From positions 1 through 64,000 of the forward strand of contig ALKQ01000022.1 of assembly GCA_000440235.1 (NCBI GenBank): a DNA stretch of 64,000 nucleotides, given 5' to 3'. This document shows, one piece after another, positions 17,746-26,861 of the stretch. The position numbers and the translations under genes were made by a program. A model generated the notes under the pieces. That model searched no databases. It was given only the letters and a program-made list of their open reading frames with translations, and was not told where the DNA came from. Position 1 is the stretch's first letter, and each line of letters begins with the position of its first letter. Source of the DNA: Streptococcus suis 10581. GTDB lineage: Bacteria > Bacillota > Bacilli > Lactobacillales > Streptococcaceae.

Positions 17746-19011
17746 CTATTTCAAAAATAAGTTTAAATCTCCCTTATATGCAGCCCATTCGGAAGTTAAA
17801 AATTCTTTTTTTAACTGATAATGAACAGGTGCTTGTTGTTCTGTCAAGAATGGGTGGATATACTTATCAAGCTCCAGCCAGCCTTGCCAACCGATGTGGA
17901 TTGTATCTTGCATAAAATAATCTATCCCCCCCTGCTCCGACAAATCAGCAATATGATTGAAACCTTGACTGGTCAACTGGTACTTAATCTTTGCTACTGT
18001 TGCCCGATACATATCTTTATTGAGACCAGTGTAGTTCATCCAACGTTCATTAACTGGGGGAATTACAAATAGCACATCAGTCTGATGTTTAGCAAATTCA
18101 TTCAAAACCAGCTGAAAATCATTGTACTCCAGTGATTGCAGATAAGATATTTTTGTCTGGGATTGTTTGAGTTTTTTGATTTTTGACTGAAGACGATTTC
18201 TATAAAACCTATCATCAATTTGGAAATCATTTGATTGAGTAGAACGACTCCCGTCCTCATTAGCCACTTTACTCAAGCGGTCATAGGAAAAAGGCTCTGG
18301 AAGTTTCATCGCTTCCGTTTCTACCAATCCTAAATTACTACCAGAATCAGCAAAGCGACTAAATAAGGCATCTTGCTTTTCTAATAAATAGGCTTGCCAG
18401 GTCAACTGCTCTCTATCCCATTTCGACAATTCCTTACCACTAGCTACTTTTTGAAACATTCCTGTCAAACTACAGTCTGATTTAAGCTCTAAGAAACGCT
18501 TTGCTGCATATCTATCATAGTCATCCTCAGCACTTGTTTGCAGAAAATGAGTGGCTTGATCACTACTAAAATATTGTTCAAATGCCTTGGATGATGCCCC
18601 TTTGGGTGAAAACCATTGAGGAGAAACAACATAGATAGCCTGACTATTTTTTAAATGTGCCCCAATCTGTTGCATGCCAAAATATTGTGTCAGCGAAGCT
18701 GCACCACGTTGTCCTAACAAATAGGGAGTATACTCTCTCTGATAGGCATCTGCCAACACTGACGGATGCATACTATCAAAACGTGACCATTCACTTGACC
18801 CAAAGAAAGGAACAAAGCGATGATTTTTGTCTCCCAGAGCTCTATTTTTCTTATATTTGCTCTTAAAACTAATATAAGACAATGCTACTGCATCTTGTTT
18901 TTCTTCTTTGAAATTTGACCGAGAAGAACTCGGGAAAAACAACAAGGTGAGAATAACTAAAAACGTTGCACAAATCACAGGCCCAAAAATCTGCCACAAT
19001 TGCTTACGCAT
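17746..19011 (-). CDS. dltD: DltD, D-alanyl transfer protein of teichoic acid alanylation
   Basis: A 421-aa membrane-anchored extracytoplasmic protein that helps move D-alanine onto lipoteichoic acid. One N-terminal membrane segment (about residues 8-26) is followed by an SGNH-hydrolase-like fold: [11 protein letters not shown] supplies the Ser, and [14 protein letters not shown] the Asp/His pair. It overlaps dltC by eight bases. It is the last gene of the dlt operon and ends at a terminator. D-alanylation lowers surface negative charge and resistance to cationic peptides depends on it. Confidence 0.95.
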   Translation of the reverse strand: MRKQLWQIFGPVICATFLVILTLLFFPSSSRSNFKEEKQDAVALSYISFKSKYKKNRALGDKNHRFVPFFGSSEWSRFDSMHPSVLADAYQREYTPYLLGQRGAASLTQYFGMQQIGAHLKNSQAIYVVSPQWFSPKGASSKAFEQYFSSDQATHFLQTSAEDDYDRYAAKRFLELKSDCSLTGMFQKVASGKELSKWDREQLTWQAYLLEKQDALFSRFADSGSNLGLVETEAMKLPEPFSYDRLSKVANEDGSRSTQSNDFQIDDRFYRNRLQSKIKKLKQSQTKISYLQSLEYNDFQLVLNEFAKHQTDVLFVIPPVNERWMNYTGLNKDMYRATVAKIKYQLTSQGFNHIADLSEQGGIDYFMQDTIHIGWQGWLELDKYIHPFLTEQQAPVHYQLKKEFLTSEWAAYKGDLNLFLK

Positions 19012-19243
19012 GCATCAACTCCACAACACCAGAAATGATTTTGTTAGCTGTATTCCAATCTTCACGACCAAACTCTGAAACTGGAACTGTAATATTAAAA
19101 CGACTTTCTAACTCCACAATAAGTTCTACGGTCCCCATACTATCCAAAACACCCGCATCAAATAGGTCTTCATCCATCATTTCAGATACATCTTCCATAA
19201 ATAATTCTTCGATAATATTCAATATTGTTTCTTTTACATCCAT
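19004..19243 (-). CDS. dltC: DltC, D-alanyl carrier protein
   Basis: A 79-aa acyl-carrier-like protein. The phosphopantetheine attachment site is Ser35 in [16 protein letters not shown]. The start is the ATG at 19243 after AAAGGAG; an 8-codon upstream extension has no site. DltA loads D-alanine on it and DltB uses it at the membrane. Confidence 0.96.
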   Translation of the reverse strand: MDVKETILNIIEELFMEDVSEMMDEDLFDAGVLDSMGTVELIVELESRFNITVPVSEFGREDWNTANKIISGVVELMHA

Positions 19244-19285
19244 TTTATACTCCTTTCTACGATTCATACAATCGTTACCTATTGT

Positions 19286-20527
19286 CTACTTGAACCACAA
19301 TTTATCTAAAAATCCTGAAAATATCAAGAAAGAGAACATGACCGTATGGAAGGTCACAAACATACCAGCGAAACTCGTCCAACGATTATCCGGCAGTGGT
19401 CCTTGCCCAGCTTTTTTTCGAGCTAAATTAATTGATTTCTTCTTACGAATCCAAGCATCATTGATGATCAACCCCAAAGCATGAAAGAGCCCATATGCAA
19501 TATAATACCATGTTACACCATGCCACAAGCCCATCAAGAGCATATTTAGCAGATAGGCAACATTAGATACCGTATTTCGATTTTTGAAAACCTTATGTTT
19601 TAACAAAGTCTTAACCAGACGCATGAAGACGAAATCACGGAACCAAAAAGATAAGCTGATATGCCATCGATTCCAAAATTCCTTAAGATCACGCGATTTG
19701 AACGGTTGATCAAAGTTAATTGGGCAACGAATACCCATAAGATTGGAAATACCTATGGCAAACATGGAATAGCCTGCAAAGTCAAAGAATAATTCAAAAC
19801 CATAGAGATACATAACTCCAATAGTAGGTAAGTTAAACCATCCACCTTGATCCAAGGCGACTGCCTTTAAAGGCTCCAGTAAAGTATGCCCGATAAAATA
19901 GGCTAGAATAAACTTATATAAGAAGCCCATCATAATATAATGCACAGTCTGATCGAGCATATTTAATAACTCAGTTCGCTCAGGAATTTGTTTGTAATCT
20001 TCCGTAAACCGTCTATAACGATCAATAGGACCACTCGAAATAGTTGGCATAAATAGCAAAAATCGTAAAAAATTTCCCAAACTAAATTCCGTTAGTAAAC
20101 CGTCCCGCATTTCAATCACCATTCCGACCGACCGAAACGTTAAATAAGAAATACCTAAAAAACCGAAAATTGCCCCATGCTGACTAAAAGTCGGTGCCAA
20201 CTTTACCCAAGTCAACGGAAAAACAGCTAAACACACGATTAAATAGAAGACCCAGCTTTGATTTGCCCGTTGACGATAATGTTTGTAGAAAAAAATCAAC
20301 ATTGTCTGCCAAATAATATAGGCCAATAAAGACAGCAATTGCATTGTCTTTGTACCTGTAAACATCAAGACAATGAAGGCTAAACTAACACCTGTTTCAT
20401 ACAAGGGGAAACGTTTTTTAAAAAGGAGTCCTATAAAAATTGGTACTAGCGCCAAGACTAGATAGAAAAAGTACAATGGATTCCCATAAGGCTCTAACTG
20501 AGGTAGCTGTTTGAAAAACTCCATCAT
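19286..20527 (-). CDS. dltB: DltB, MBOAT-family D-alanyl transferase
   Basis: A 413-aa polytopic membrane O-acyltransferase that passes D-alanine across the membrane from DltC. MBOAT blocks are visible: [20 protein letters not shown] and the catalytic His region [17 protein letters not shown]. The start overlaps the dltA stop by four bases. Confidence 0.96.
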   Translation of the reverse strand: MMEFFKQLPQLEPYGNPLYFFYLVLALVPIFIGLLFKKRFPLYETGVSLAFIVLMFTGTKTMQLLSLLAYIIWQTMLIFFYKHYRQRANQSWVFYLIVCLAVFPLTWVKLAPTFSQHGAIFGFLGISYLTFRSVGMVIEMRDGLLTEFSLGNFLRFLLFMPTISSGPIDRYRRFTEDYKQIPERTELLNMLDQTVHYIMMGFLYKFILAYFIGHTLLEPLKAVALDQGGWFNLPTIGVMYLYGFELFFDFAGYSMFAIGISNLMGIRCPINFDQPFKSRDLKEFWNRWHISLSFWFRDFVFMRLVKTLLKHKVFKNRNTVSNVAYLLNMLLMGLWHGVTWYYIAYGLFHALGLIINDAWIRKKKSINLARKKAGQGPLPDNRWTSFAGMFVTFHTVMFSFLIFSGFLDKLWFK

Positions 20528-22086
20528 TGAGCATTCACCTCAGCGATCAATCCCTTAATATCAATCTTCCCATTTGCAGTCAAAGGAAGACTGTCTCGAT
20601 AAATAAACTTCGAAGGCATCATATAATCCATCATCCGTTCTTTTAACTCCTGCTTGATGACCTTGGTTAACTCCAACTCTCGATCGAACTGCTCCATAAT
20701 CCCTGCTTTAGGGACAACATAAGCTAACAGATTTTGCACTTTATGGTCAGCATTATAACGTGGAACAGCTACCGCAGCCTCAATATAGGTTGATTTATTT
20801 AAGTGTTGGGCAACTTCTTCCAACTCGATACGATAACCATTATATTTAATTTGGAAATCCATACGCCCACCATAGAGTAACAGACCTTCATCTGTCATTA
20901 CACCCAAATCCCCAGTATGATAGGCCTGTAAGCCGTCAAACTGGAAAAATGCCGCCTCGGTTCTCTCAGGATTATTCAAATATCCTTTAGAGACAGCAGG
21001 ACCTGATACAACAATTTCTCCCTGTTGACCATTCGGTACTACTTGACCATCCTCATCCAAAATAAAAGTTGGTGAGTCTGGTTTGGTATAACCAATCGGC
21101 AAACGTTTATAATTCACTAACATCTCATTAGTTATAGCAACTGCTGATAAGGCGACTGTAGCTTCGGTCGGTCCATAAGCGTTAACAATCACAGCTTTTG
21201 GAAAACGTTCGCGGAGCTTCTGAGCTGTTTTTACAGTTAACTCCTCTCCGTCAAAATAGAAATGCGTCAAATTTGGTAAATGTTTCCCATCGAACTCACG
21301 AGATAGCAAAGCCATATCTACAAATGATGGTGTCGAAGTCCAAATCTTAAATGGCAAAGTTTGAATAGCTGCAAATAAGGTCTTAAAATCCAAAGTCAAC
21401 TCTTTCGGTAGGGCAAATAAGGTCCCACCAAGGGCAAGCGTCGGAGCCCAATACATAACCGACAAGTCAAACGAATAGGAAGGTTGAGCCAACATTTGCG
21501 GTCGCTCTGGTAGCGCAAACTCCTTATCCCTTATCATCCAGTTGGTGAAGCTGAGCAAATTGTCATGCGAAATTTGCACCCCTTTTGGTTTACCCGTTGT
21601 CCCAGAAGTGAAGATAATATAGTAGGTATCATCTCCACTTACAGGATGCATCAACTGATAAGTTGACTTCTTCTCAAAAATGGCTTCAACTTCAGACAAA
21701 CCAAGCACTGGCAAACTTGTCTCTAGCGGAAAGTCTGCTACCGCAAACACCAAACTCGGCTCTGCTATTTCCAGAATAGCTTCAATCCGATCCAAAGCAG
21801 AATGACTATCTACAGGGATATATGGATGGCCAGCCTTGGTTAAGGCAACAAAGATTGCCAACATCTGGTACTCCTGTCCGCCAAAAACAAGAACAGGAGA
21901 GTTTGCTGGTAAATCCAAACTATCAATATGGGCTGCTAAAGAATCTGAATCTGCCTTTAAATCCCCATAACTGTACAACTGTCCTAGATAATGGTAAACA
22001 GGGTAGTCAGGATTTTCTGTCGCAAAATGCTCTACCCGCTCTAACATACTGCTAATCTTTTTTATACTCTCCTCTTTAAAACTCAT
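20524..22086 (-). CDS. dltA: DltA, D-alanine--D-alanyl carrier protein ligase
   Basis: A cytoplasmic adenylating enzyme (520 aa from the ATG at 22086) that activates D-alanine with ATP and loads DltC. Signature blocks: [39 protein letters not shown] and the C-terminal lysine in [16 protein letters not shown] eight codons upstream is less likely because the GGGAGG site serves the ATG. The first 11 bases overlap dltX. Confidence 0.95.
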   Translation of the reverse strand: MSFKEESIKKISSMLERVEHFATENPDYPVYHYLGQLYSYGDLKADSDSLAAHIDSLDLPANSPVLVFGGQEYQMLAIFVALTKAGHPYIPVDSHSALDRIEAILEIAEPSLVFAVADFPLETSLPVLGLSEVEAIFEKKSTYQLMHPVSGDDTYYIIFTSGTTGKPKGVQISHDNLLSFTNWMIRDKEFALPERPQMLAQPSYSFDLSVMYWAPTLALGGTLFALPKELTLDFKTLFAAIQTLPFKIWTSTPSFVDMALLSREFDGKHLPNLTHFYFDGEELTVKTAQKLRERFPKAVIVNAYGPTEATVALSAVAITNEMLVNYKRLPIGYTKPDSPTFILDEDGQVVPNGQQGEIVVSGPAVSKGYLNNPERTEAAFFQFDGLQAYHTGDLGVMTDEGLLLYGGRMDFQIKYNGYRIELEEVAQHLNKSTYIEAAVAVPRYNADHKVQNLLAYVVPKAGIMEQFDRELELTKVIKQELKERMMDYMMPSKFIYRDSLPLTANGKIDIKGLIAEVNAQ

Positions 22087-22201
22087 TATAGATAAATCCT
22101 CCCTGTCCAATGTCTAAATAACTATACAGATACAAAAGTAGTAACAATATAAAAAAATAGAACAGGGTTCTACAGATAAATCGTACAACTGGATGTTGCA
22201 T
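22076..22201 (-). CDS. dltX: DltX, small membrane protein of the dlt operon
   Basis: A 41-aa reading frame, [12 protein letters not shown]..., with a Leu-rich membrane helix (about residues 12-28) and the conserved DltX ending [11 protein letters not shown]. An AAGGAG site precedes its ATG. Its last codons carry the dltA ribosome site and overlap the dltA start, so the two are coupled. In other Firmicutes DltX is needed for D-alanylation of teichoic acids. Confidence 0.92.
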   Translation of the reverse strand: MQHPVVRFICRTLFYFFILLLLLYLYSYLDIGQGGFIYNEF

Positions 22202-22538
22202 GTACTATCTCCTTCCATCTCTTATTCCTGCGAATTGCTTTAAATACAATGTCTAGTCAATCTTGACTTACTTCGAACTCATTCCATTCATTAGATGATT
22301 AATTTTAAATCAACCTACATTTTACCATAATTTTGTCAATTTATTTCTTTTTTCACAAAAAAATACAAGAATATACCTGTTACACAAAGACTGTATTTTT
22401 TTATCAATGCAATATAAAAAGTTTAGAACAATTACATCCTAAACTTTTCACTCTTTAATTTATCTAAGAAAAATTACAACCGAGACTCAAGAAATATGGA
22501 ATTCGTGTCAACATCTCATTCGCAAAAAATGTTTAAAA

Positions 22539-22580
22539 CCCTCTATTTTCATAGAGGGCATACTATTTTGAGTGATAGTA
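22539..22580. other. Two adjacent hairpins, possible small RNA or element remnant
   Basis: CCCTCTAT-TTTC-ATAGAGGG (22539-22558) is followed by TACTAT...ATAGTA (22561-22580). No T run follows, so it is not a classic terminator. Confidence 0.35.
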
Positions 22581-22600
22581 TTAAAGTTATGAATGTATAG

Positions 22601-22684
22601 ATGAAAAAGATTTTTAAGAGGGTAATATATAGAAAATTAAATAATTTAAGAAAGTTAGTGAAGTATGAAGGATTTTCAAATTAA
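22601..22684 (+). CDS. Possible 27-aa basic peptide
   Basis: ATG frame of 27 codons beginning MKKIFKRVIYRKLNNLRKLV and ending EGFSN, with about ten Lys/Arg residues and a potentially amphipathic helix. No good ribosome site is visible and the frame may be chance in AT-rich DNA. It converges on the secreted-protein gene at 22721. Confidence 0.2.
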   Translation: MKKIFKRVIYRKLNNLRKLVKYEGFSN

Positions 22685-22720
22685 TTGACTAAATATTACA
22701 AGATTATAACTCTAGATTAC

Positions 22721-23095
22721 TTATTTAACTTTACACCAAGTTAATCCCACAGAACAACATAATGCATTCCACAATTTTTGTACACCTCCCCAAAATGAAC
22801 CAAACCATGATGATTTTTGTACAGAAGGAGCCATTTGAGTCACAGGTGGGTTGATAGGCTCTAAATGTTGAACACCTTGACCAAAAGGTTGGGTTGATTC
22901 TTTCAGCTCTAGAAGTACTTCGTCACGTTGCTCAAAACCAACTGGTGAATTAAGTCGTTGCTCTGCATTTACAACTGCACCACCTGCAGTGGTCATTAGC
23001 ACTGCAAGTGCCATAGCACATGCGCCAACTTTATACTTACGTTTTGTTACAATGAGAGTGGGAACTCGACTAGTTAAAAAAGAGTTCGTCAACAA
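22721..23095 (-). CDS. Small secreted Cys/Trp-rich protein of unknown function
   Basis: I do not recognise the family. The frame has a signal peptide of the streptococcal YSIRK-like kind (KRKYKVGACAMALAVLMTT, likely cleavage after VVNA). It is followed by a mature region of about 80 residues that ends in an aromatic, cysteine-rich tail (SSWFGSFWGGVQKLW, then NALCCSVGLTWCKVK). The start is uncertain: only TTG codons are in frame (23095, 23092), and the sequence just upstream is a repeat array. A promoter-like TATACT and an AGGAGG site (about 23490-23510, minus strand) lie beyond the array, so the repeats may have separated the coding region from its own start signals. It could be an expressed peptide, or the head of a decayed surface protein. 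Confidence 0.5.
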   Translation of the reverse strand: MLTNSFLTSRVPTLIVTKRKYKVGACAMALAVLMTTAGGAVVNAEQRLNSPVGFEQRDEVLLELKESTQPFGQGVQHLEPINPPVTQMAPSVQKSSWFGSFWGGVQKLWNALCCSVGLTWCKVK

Positions 23096-23149
23096 GTCCT
23101 TATTTCCAGTTGTTGAGCTGAAACAGTCTATTCCCAGACATCAATTTAT

Positions 23150-23466
23150 GTGAGCTGACTGCCGTCAGCTTATATCTCCCACTTTAAAAGGTCTCCCAGA
23201 CCTTTTAAACTCCCACCCCCGTATAGCTCCAAAGGTTCGGGGAACCTTTGGAGGTTGGAGATATAGCGAACGAAGTTCGCAACAGTCGTTAAGTCAGAGT
23301 AGTGACTGTTAGAGGTTGGAAATGAAGCGAACTCTGTTCGCATCAGTCGTAATGGTCAGATTTGGAGTGTAAAACACGAACAAATCTGCCAATCAACCAC
23401 TGCGCTGAGATGTTGACACGAACTCTGAGTAGTGGTCCTGGGCTTTTTGCCCAGCCTCCTCCTTTG
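23150..23466. repeat. Array of hairpin modules, BOX-like interspersed repeat
   Basis: At least seven inverted repeats stand in a row: AGCTGAC/GTCAGCT (23153-23170), TTTAAAAGGTCT/AGACCTTTTAAA (23183-23209), AAAGGTTC/GAACCTTT (from about 23231), GCGAAC/GTTCGC twice (about 23266-23280 and 23328-23341), AACAGTC/GACTGTT (23281-23310) and CCTGGGC/GCCCAG (about 23436-23455). They are joined by variants of GGTTGGAAATAGAG (23253 and 23314). The same modules recur at 31403-31452 and 40311-40368. Confidence 0.75.
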
Positions 23467-23717
23467 TATAGATATTTGCTTCCTCCTATCGGAAACGTAG
23501 TAACAGTATAGCACAAAAAAATAACTCAAAAACCAACTTTAGAAAAAGATTATATAAAAACCATAAAACTACCTAAAAAAAATGAAAACGTTATACAAAA
23601 CGTAGAGAAAATGATACTATTTTGCCCATTTCACTTGTTCCTATCAATTTTCAACATGATAAAGGACAGCAATTTAGTAGTACCTCTTGTCGAAATTTTC
23701 TCTCACATCCAACTTAA

Positions 23718-23726
23718 TGTTATAAT
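23718..23726 (+). promoter_or_regulatory. Extended -10 promoter with no gene behind it
   Basis: TGTTATAAT in the interval between the repeat array and nagB. No open frame follows within 200 bases on this strand. Confidence 0.4.
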
Positions 23727-23745
23727 CCATTCAATATATAACAAC

Positions 23746-23760
23746 TGATATTGATTATCA
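23746..23760. promoter_or_regulatory. Fur/PerR/Zur-type operator (7-1-7 repeat)
   Basis: TGATATTGATTATCA differs at one position from the 7-1-7 consensus TGATAATNATTATCA. It lies about 20 bases downstream of the -10 box at 23721, where binding would block transcription. Confidence 0.5.
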
Positions 23761-23767
23761 GAATAGC

Positions 23768-23806
23768 AAAAGGCATGCCCTTAAAAATATAAGTTACATG
23801 CCTTTT
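23768..23806. terminator. Terminator-like hairpin downstream of the orphan operator
   Basis: Perfect 10-base inverted repeat AAAAGGCATG / CATGCCTTTT with a 19-base loop and A/T ends suitable for termination in both directions. Confidence 0.5.
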
Positions 23807-23917
23807 CACAATTTTTGTCAAATTCATAATGGAAAAAGAACCTAGATTCATTCAGACATTATACTTATTGCACTGTTACAACCAACTTTATGTCTAAGAA
23901 TAATCGTTTACAACATA

Positions 23918-24622
23918 CTACACTAATTTACTTGCTGCCGCTTGGTCGAGGATAAGGATGACATTGTCGTGGTTTTGGAGGACGCTTGCTGGGACATCTT
24001 CTGTCACTGCTCCTTCCACAGTCGCCTTAATGGCGTCAGCTTTTTCCTGACCATAGGCCATGAGAACAATGGTCTTGGCTGCCATAATGTTGGCGATGCC
24101 CATGGAGATAGCTTGTTTTGGTACATCTTCTGGATTGTCAAAGAAGCGCGCATTGGCTTCAATGGTTGATGGCGCCAATTCAACCAGATGGGTCTGACCA
24201 TCAAATGGAGCACCTGGTTCGTTGAAACCGATATGGCCGTTGCGACCGATACCCAAAATTTGGAAATCGACCGGATGTTCAGCTAAAATTTTATTGTAAC
24301 GTTCTGTTTCAGCAACTACATCTGTCGCCAAACCATTCGGTAAATAAGATTGTTTAAACGGTTTGGCATTGAAAAGATTTTCCTTCATAAAATGAATATA
24401 GGATTGGTCGCTCTCCTCACCTAAACCAACGTACTCATCCAAGTTTACAGATGTCACATCCGAAAAGTCTAAATCCGACTCACGAATCAATCTGTAAAAT
24501 TCTAACGGACTGGAGCCTGTTGCCAAACCTAATACCTTGGCACCTCCGTTCAATTTTTCTCTCAAAATGTCTAATGCTACAGTTGCTCCTTCAACTTGAT
24601 TGTTTACTACATGAATTTTCAT
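23918..24622 (-). CDS. nagB: Glucosamine-6-phosphate deaminase
   Basis: A cytoplasmic enzyme of 234 aa that converts glucosamine 6-phosphate to fructose 6-phosphate and ammonia, the branch point between amino-sugar catabolism and cell-wall synthesis. Signature blocks are [24 protein letters not shown] and [15 protein letters not shown] use the ATG of MKIHVVNN (24622), preceded by AGAGGTG; the frame continues upstream through the promoter and cannot start there. Two NagR-type operators flank the promoter. Confidence 0.95.
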   Translation of the reverse strand: MKIHVVNNQVEGATVALDILREKLNGGAKVLGLATGSSPLEFYRLIRESDLDFSDVTSVNLDEYVGLGEESDQSYIHFMKENLFNAKPFKQSYLPNGLATDVVAETERYNKILAEHPVDFQILGIGRNGHIGFNEPGAPFDGQTHLVELAPSTIEANARFFDNPEDVPKQAISMGIANIMAAKTIVLMAYGQEKADAIKATVEGAVTEDVPASVLQNHDNVILILDQAAASKLV

Positions 24623-24633
24623 AACACACCTCT

Positions 24634-24648
24634 TTGGTCTATACCATT
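24634..24648. promoter_or_regulatory. NagR (dre-type) operator, downstream copy
   Basis: TTGGTCTATACCATT; on the minus strand AATGGTATAGACCAA, close to the GntR-family NagR/YvoA dre site ATTGGTATAGACCAAT. It lies in the nagB leader. Confidence 0.75.
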
Positions 24649-24662
24649 TCTTGTTTTTCTTT

Positions 24663-24691
24663 ATTATATGGTATAGACCGATTTTTGTCAA
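24663..24691 (-). promoter_or_regulatory. Promoter of nagB
   Basis: Consensus TTGACA (24691-24686) and TATAAT (24668-24663) on the minus strand with a 17-base spacer. Confidence 0.88.
24666..24682. promoter_or_regulatory. NagR (dre-type) operator, within the nagB promoter
   Basis: ATATGGTATAGACCGAT occupies the spacer between the -35 and -10 boxes, so NagR binding should exclude RNA polymerase. Glucosamine 6-phosphate is the known inducer of this regulator family. Confidence 0.75.
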
Positions 24692-24775
24692 GAATTTATA
24701 CTTATAGAGTATTACATCAGCACGAATAATTTTAATTCTCTTCCCATCCATCAAGACTTAAGTGTCTAACTATGA

Positions 24776-24781
24776 TATAAT
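24776..24781 (+). promoter_or_regulatory. -10 box upstream of the small membrane protein, probably leaderless
   Basis: Extended -10 TGATATAAT with six bases to the ATG at 24788 and no ribosome site. Confidence 0.5.
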
Positions 24782-24787
24782 ACATTT

Positions 24788-24955
24788 ATGACAGATGTGC
24801 TTTTTTACTTATTTTTTATTGGTATTCTGTTCTGCCTTACTGGCTATTTTATTTCTAAATCAAAGGTCCTAAAGTTTATTTTCTACCTGATTGGTAGTCT
24901 ATTGGTGGCTTTGCCATTTGCCCTATTGATTTATTTTACCTATATTTTATTTTAG
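24788..24955 (+). CDS. Small hydrophobic membrane protein, unknown function
   Basis: A 55-aa frame starting MTDVLFYLFFIGILFCLTGY with two membrane helices (about residues 4-22 and 30-52) joined by a short basic loop SKSKVLK. No Shine-Dalgarno precedes the ATG, but an extended -10 box ends six bases before it, which supports translation of a leaderless mRNA. It ends 14 bases before the queA start codon and may be cotranscribed with queA. I do not recognise the family. Confidence 0.6.
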   Translation: MTDVLFYLFFIGILFCLTGYFISKSKVLKFIFYLIGSLLVALPFALLIYFTYILF

Positions 24956-24969
24956 TCTAAGGAGTGAAT

Positions 24970-25998
24970 ATGAATACTGCAGATTTTGATTTTGATTTAC
25001 CCGAAGAGCTTATCGCTCAAGTTCCCCTTGAAAAGCGCGACAGCTCTAAACTATTGATCCTCGACCGCGAAAAACGGAGCATGGTTGACAGTCACTTTGA
25101 CCATATCATCGACCAGCTGAAGCCCTGTGATGCTCTGGTCATGAACAATACACGTGTTCTGCCTGCCCGTCTCTATGGCTACAAGCCTGAAACTATGGGA
25201 CATGTTGAGCTTTTGCTTTTAAAAAATACCCAAGGTGATCAGTGGGAAGTACTTGCCAAACCAGCAAAACGTCTGAAGGTCGGTACCACAGTCGCTTTTG
25301 GTGACGGACGATTAACTGCTACTATCGTAGAAGAATTAGAACACGGTGGAAGAATTGTTGAATTCTCCTATGAAGGTATCTTCCTTGAAGTCTTGGAAAG
25401 TCTAGGCGAAATGCCACTTCCACCTTACATTCATGAAAAATTGGAAGATCGTGAGCGCTATCAGACAGTCTATGCCAAGGAAAACGGTTCTGCCGCAGCC
25501 CCAACTGCTGGACTACATTTCACCCAAGAGTTACTCGAAAAAATCGAAGCTAAAGGAGTGAAGCTAGTCTATTTGACTCTTCACGTTGGGCTTGGGACCT
25601 TCCGACCAGTCTCTGTTGATAACGTTGATGAGCATGAAATGCACTCGGAATTCTATAACCTATCAGCAGAAGCTGCTCAAACCCTCAATCAGGTCAAAGA
25701 TAGCGGTGGTCGTATCATCGCAGTCGGCACGACATCCATCCGCACCCTCGAAACCATCGGTAATAAATTTGATGGCCGTTTGGAAGCTGATTCTGGTTGG
25801 ACAAATATCTTCATCAAACCTGGCTACACCTTCCGAATCGTTGATGCCTTCTCAACCAATTTCCACCTGCCAAAATCTACTTTGGTTATGCTAGTTTCTG
25901 CCTTTGCAGGTAGAGAATTTACCTTAGATGCCTATAAACATGCTGTTGAAGAACGCTACCGCTTCTTTAGTTTTGGGGATGCAATGTTTATTCAATAG
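24970..25998 (+). CDS. queA: S-adenosylmethionine:tRNA ribosyltransferase-isomerase
   Basis: A 342-aa enzyme that transfers the ribosyl group of SAM to 7-aminomethyl-7-deazaguanine in tRNA, making epoxyqueuosine. It begins [20 protein letters not shown] and contains the family blocks [26 protein letters not shown] and GTTSIRTLE. The ATG at 24970 follows AAGGAG; a GTG two codons earlier is part of that site and is unlikely. Confidence 0.96.
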   Translation: MNTADFDFDLPEELIAQVPLEKRDSSKLLILDREKRSMVDSHFDHIIDQLKPCDALVMNNTRVLPARLYGYKPETMGHVELLLLKNTQGDQWEVLAKPAKRLKVGTTVAFGDGRLTATIVEELEHGGRIVEFSYEGIFLEVLESLGEMPLPPYIHEKLEDRERYQTVYAKENGSAAAPTAGLHFTQELLEKIEAKGVKLVYLTLHVGLGTFRPVSVDNVDEHEMHSEFYNLSAEAAQTLNQVKDSGGRIIAVGTTSIRTLETIGNKFDGRLEADSGWTNIFIKPGYTFRIVDAFSTNFHLPKSTLVMLVSAFAGREFTLDAYKHAVEERYRFFSFGDAMFIQ

Positions 25999-26061
25999 GC
26001 TGTTATCACCAAATTATTCTGAGTTCAGATTTTATTTTCCTTACATCTCAAGGAGGGCCCT

Positions 26062-26535
26062 ATGAACAAGATTGAAAGCCGCCATCAGCTGATCCTGTCT
26101 CTAATCATGGAGAAGAAAATACATACCCAGCAGGAATTGCAAGAATTACTAGAGGTCAACGGAGTCTCCGTCACCCAATCTACCCTCTCCCGTGACATCA
26201 AGATGCTCAATCTTGTCAAAGTCAACGAAGATGATTCTTCTCACTATGTCATCAACCCCATTGCTCCTACTCGCTGGGAAAAACGACTGCGACTCTATAT
26301 GGAAGATGCTTTGGTCATGCTAAAACCTATCCAACATCAAGTGGTGCTCAAGACCCTACCTGGATTGGCCAACTCATTCGGTTCTATTTTGGATGCCATG
26401 GAGATTCCTCAAATTGTAGCGACCGTCTGCGGTGACGATGTCTGTCTCATCATTTGTGAAGATGTCGAGGGGGCACAAGCTTGCTTCGAGCACTTGAAAC
26501 AGTTTACTCCTCCATTTTTCTTTAGTAAATTATAA
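26062..26535 (+). CDS. argR: ArgR/AhrC family arginine regulator
   Basis: A 157-aa transcription factor with an N-terminal winged helix ([19 protein letters not shown], about residues 36-54) and a C-terminal arginine-binding trimerisation domain ([15 protein letters not shown] carries the GDD ligand pair). A strong AAGGAGGG site precedes the ATG. It converges on the arginine deiminase cluster and probably senses arginine for it, as ArgR does in S. suis. Confidence 0.88.
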   Translation: MNKIESRHQLILSLIMEKKIHTQQELQELLEVNGVSVTQSTLSRDIKMLNLVKVNEDDSSHYVINPIAPTRWEKRLRLYMEDALVMLKPIQHQVVLKTLPGLANSFGSILDAMEIPQIVATVCGDDVCLIICEDVEGAQACFEHLKQFTPPFFFSKL

Positions 26536-26861
26536 AAATTTTTGTTCACAAATAACATACTTAATTTTAAAGATAATTTTTCAAATAAATATCAATAACT
26601 TCCCTTTATACTCATAAACGAAAACATAACATGTAAGCGTTTTATTGTAGAATAGTCTAACTTGACTTATTCTATATGCAGATGGGGTCTATTTCTAAAA
26701 CAGCATATAATAAGTCACACTTTCATATATTTTTGTACACTACTTGTGAACAGTGACACATTTCTATCTCATCTTTTTAATGATATTCTTCATAAGAAAA
26801 GCTCTTAGATATTTCACTAAGAGCTTTTAAACTGTAATTTACTATTCAATACTGATAATGG
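26536..26861. other. Intergenic interval between argR and the dipeptidase gene
   Basis: About 325 bases without a supported gene. A cre-like sequence ATGTAAGCGTTTTAT (26631-26645, one mismatch to the CcpA consensus) lies here with no obvious target. A terminator occupies the right end. Confidence 0.5.
26797..26830. terminator. Bidirectional terminator for argR and the dipeptidase gene
   Basis: Perfect 12-base inverted repeat AAAAGCTCTTAG / CTAAGAGCTTTT with an 8-base loop between convergent genes. Confidence 0.85.

Larger units (their letters stand above)
22202..22720. other. Gene-poor interval upstream of dltX
   Basis: The stretch is AT-rich and holds no gene I can support with confidence. 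It contains a palindrome AGTCAATCTTGACT (22255-22268) that could be an operator of the dlt operon, two adjacent hairpins (22539-22580) and one possible 27-codon frame (22601-22684). I found no convincing -10/-35 pair for dltX. Confidence 0.5.

Noticed and set aside
18966..19484. 172-codon plus-strand frame opposite dltC and dltB
   Set aside because: It lies fully antisense to two well-recognised dlt genes, has no ribosome site and no protein features.
22539..22580. CRISPR repeat or tracrRNA near 22.5 kb
   Set aside because: There are two different hairpins, no evenly spaced direct repeats and no cas genes in the window.
23150..23466. CRISPR-like array at 23.2 kb
   Set aside because: Units are hairpins of different sequence joined by short linkers, not identical repeats with spacers of equal length.
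24623..24754. 44-codon N-terminal extension of NagB
   Set aside because: It covers the promoter, both NagR operators and the ribosome site; the enzyme family starts at MKIHVV.
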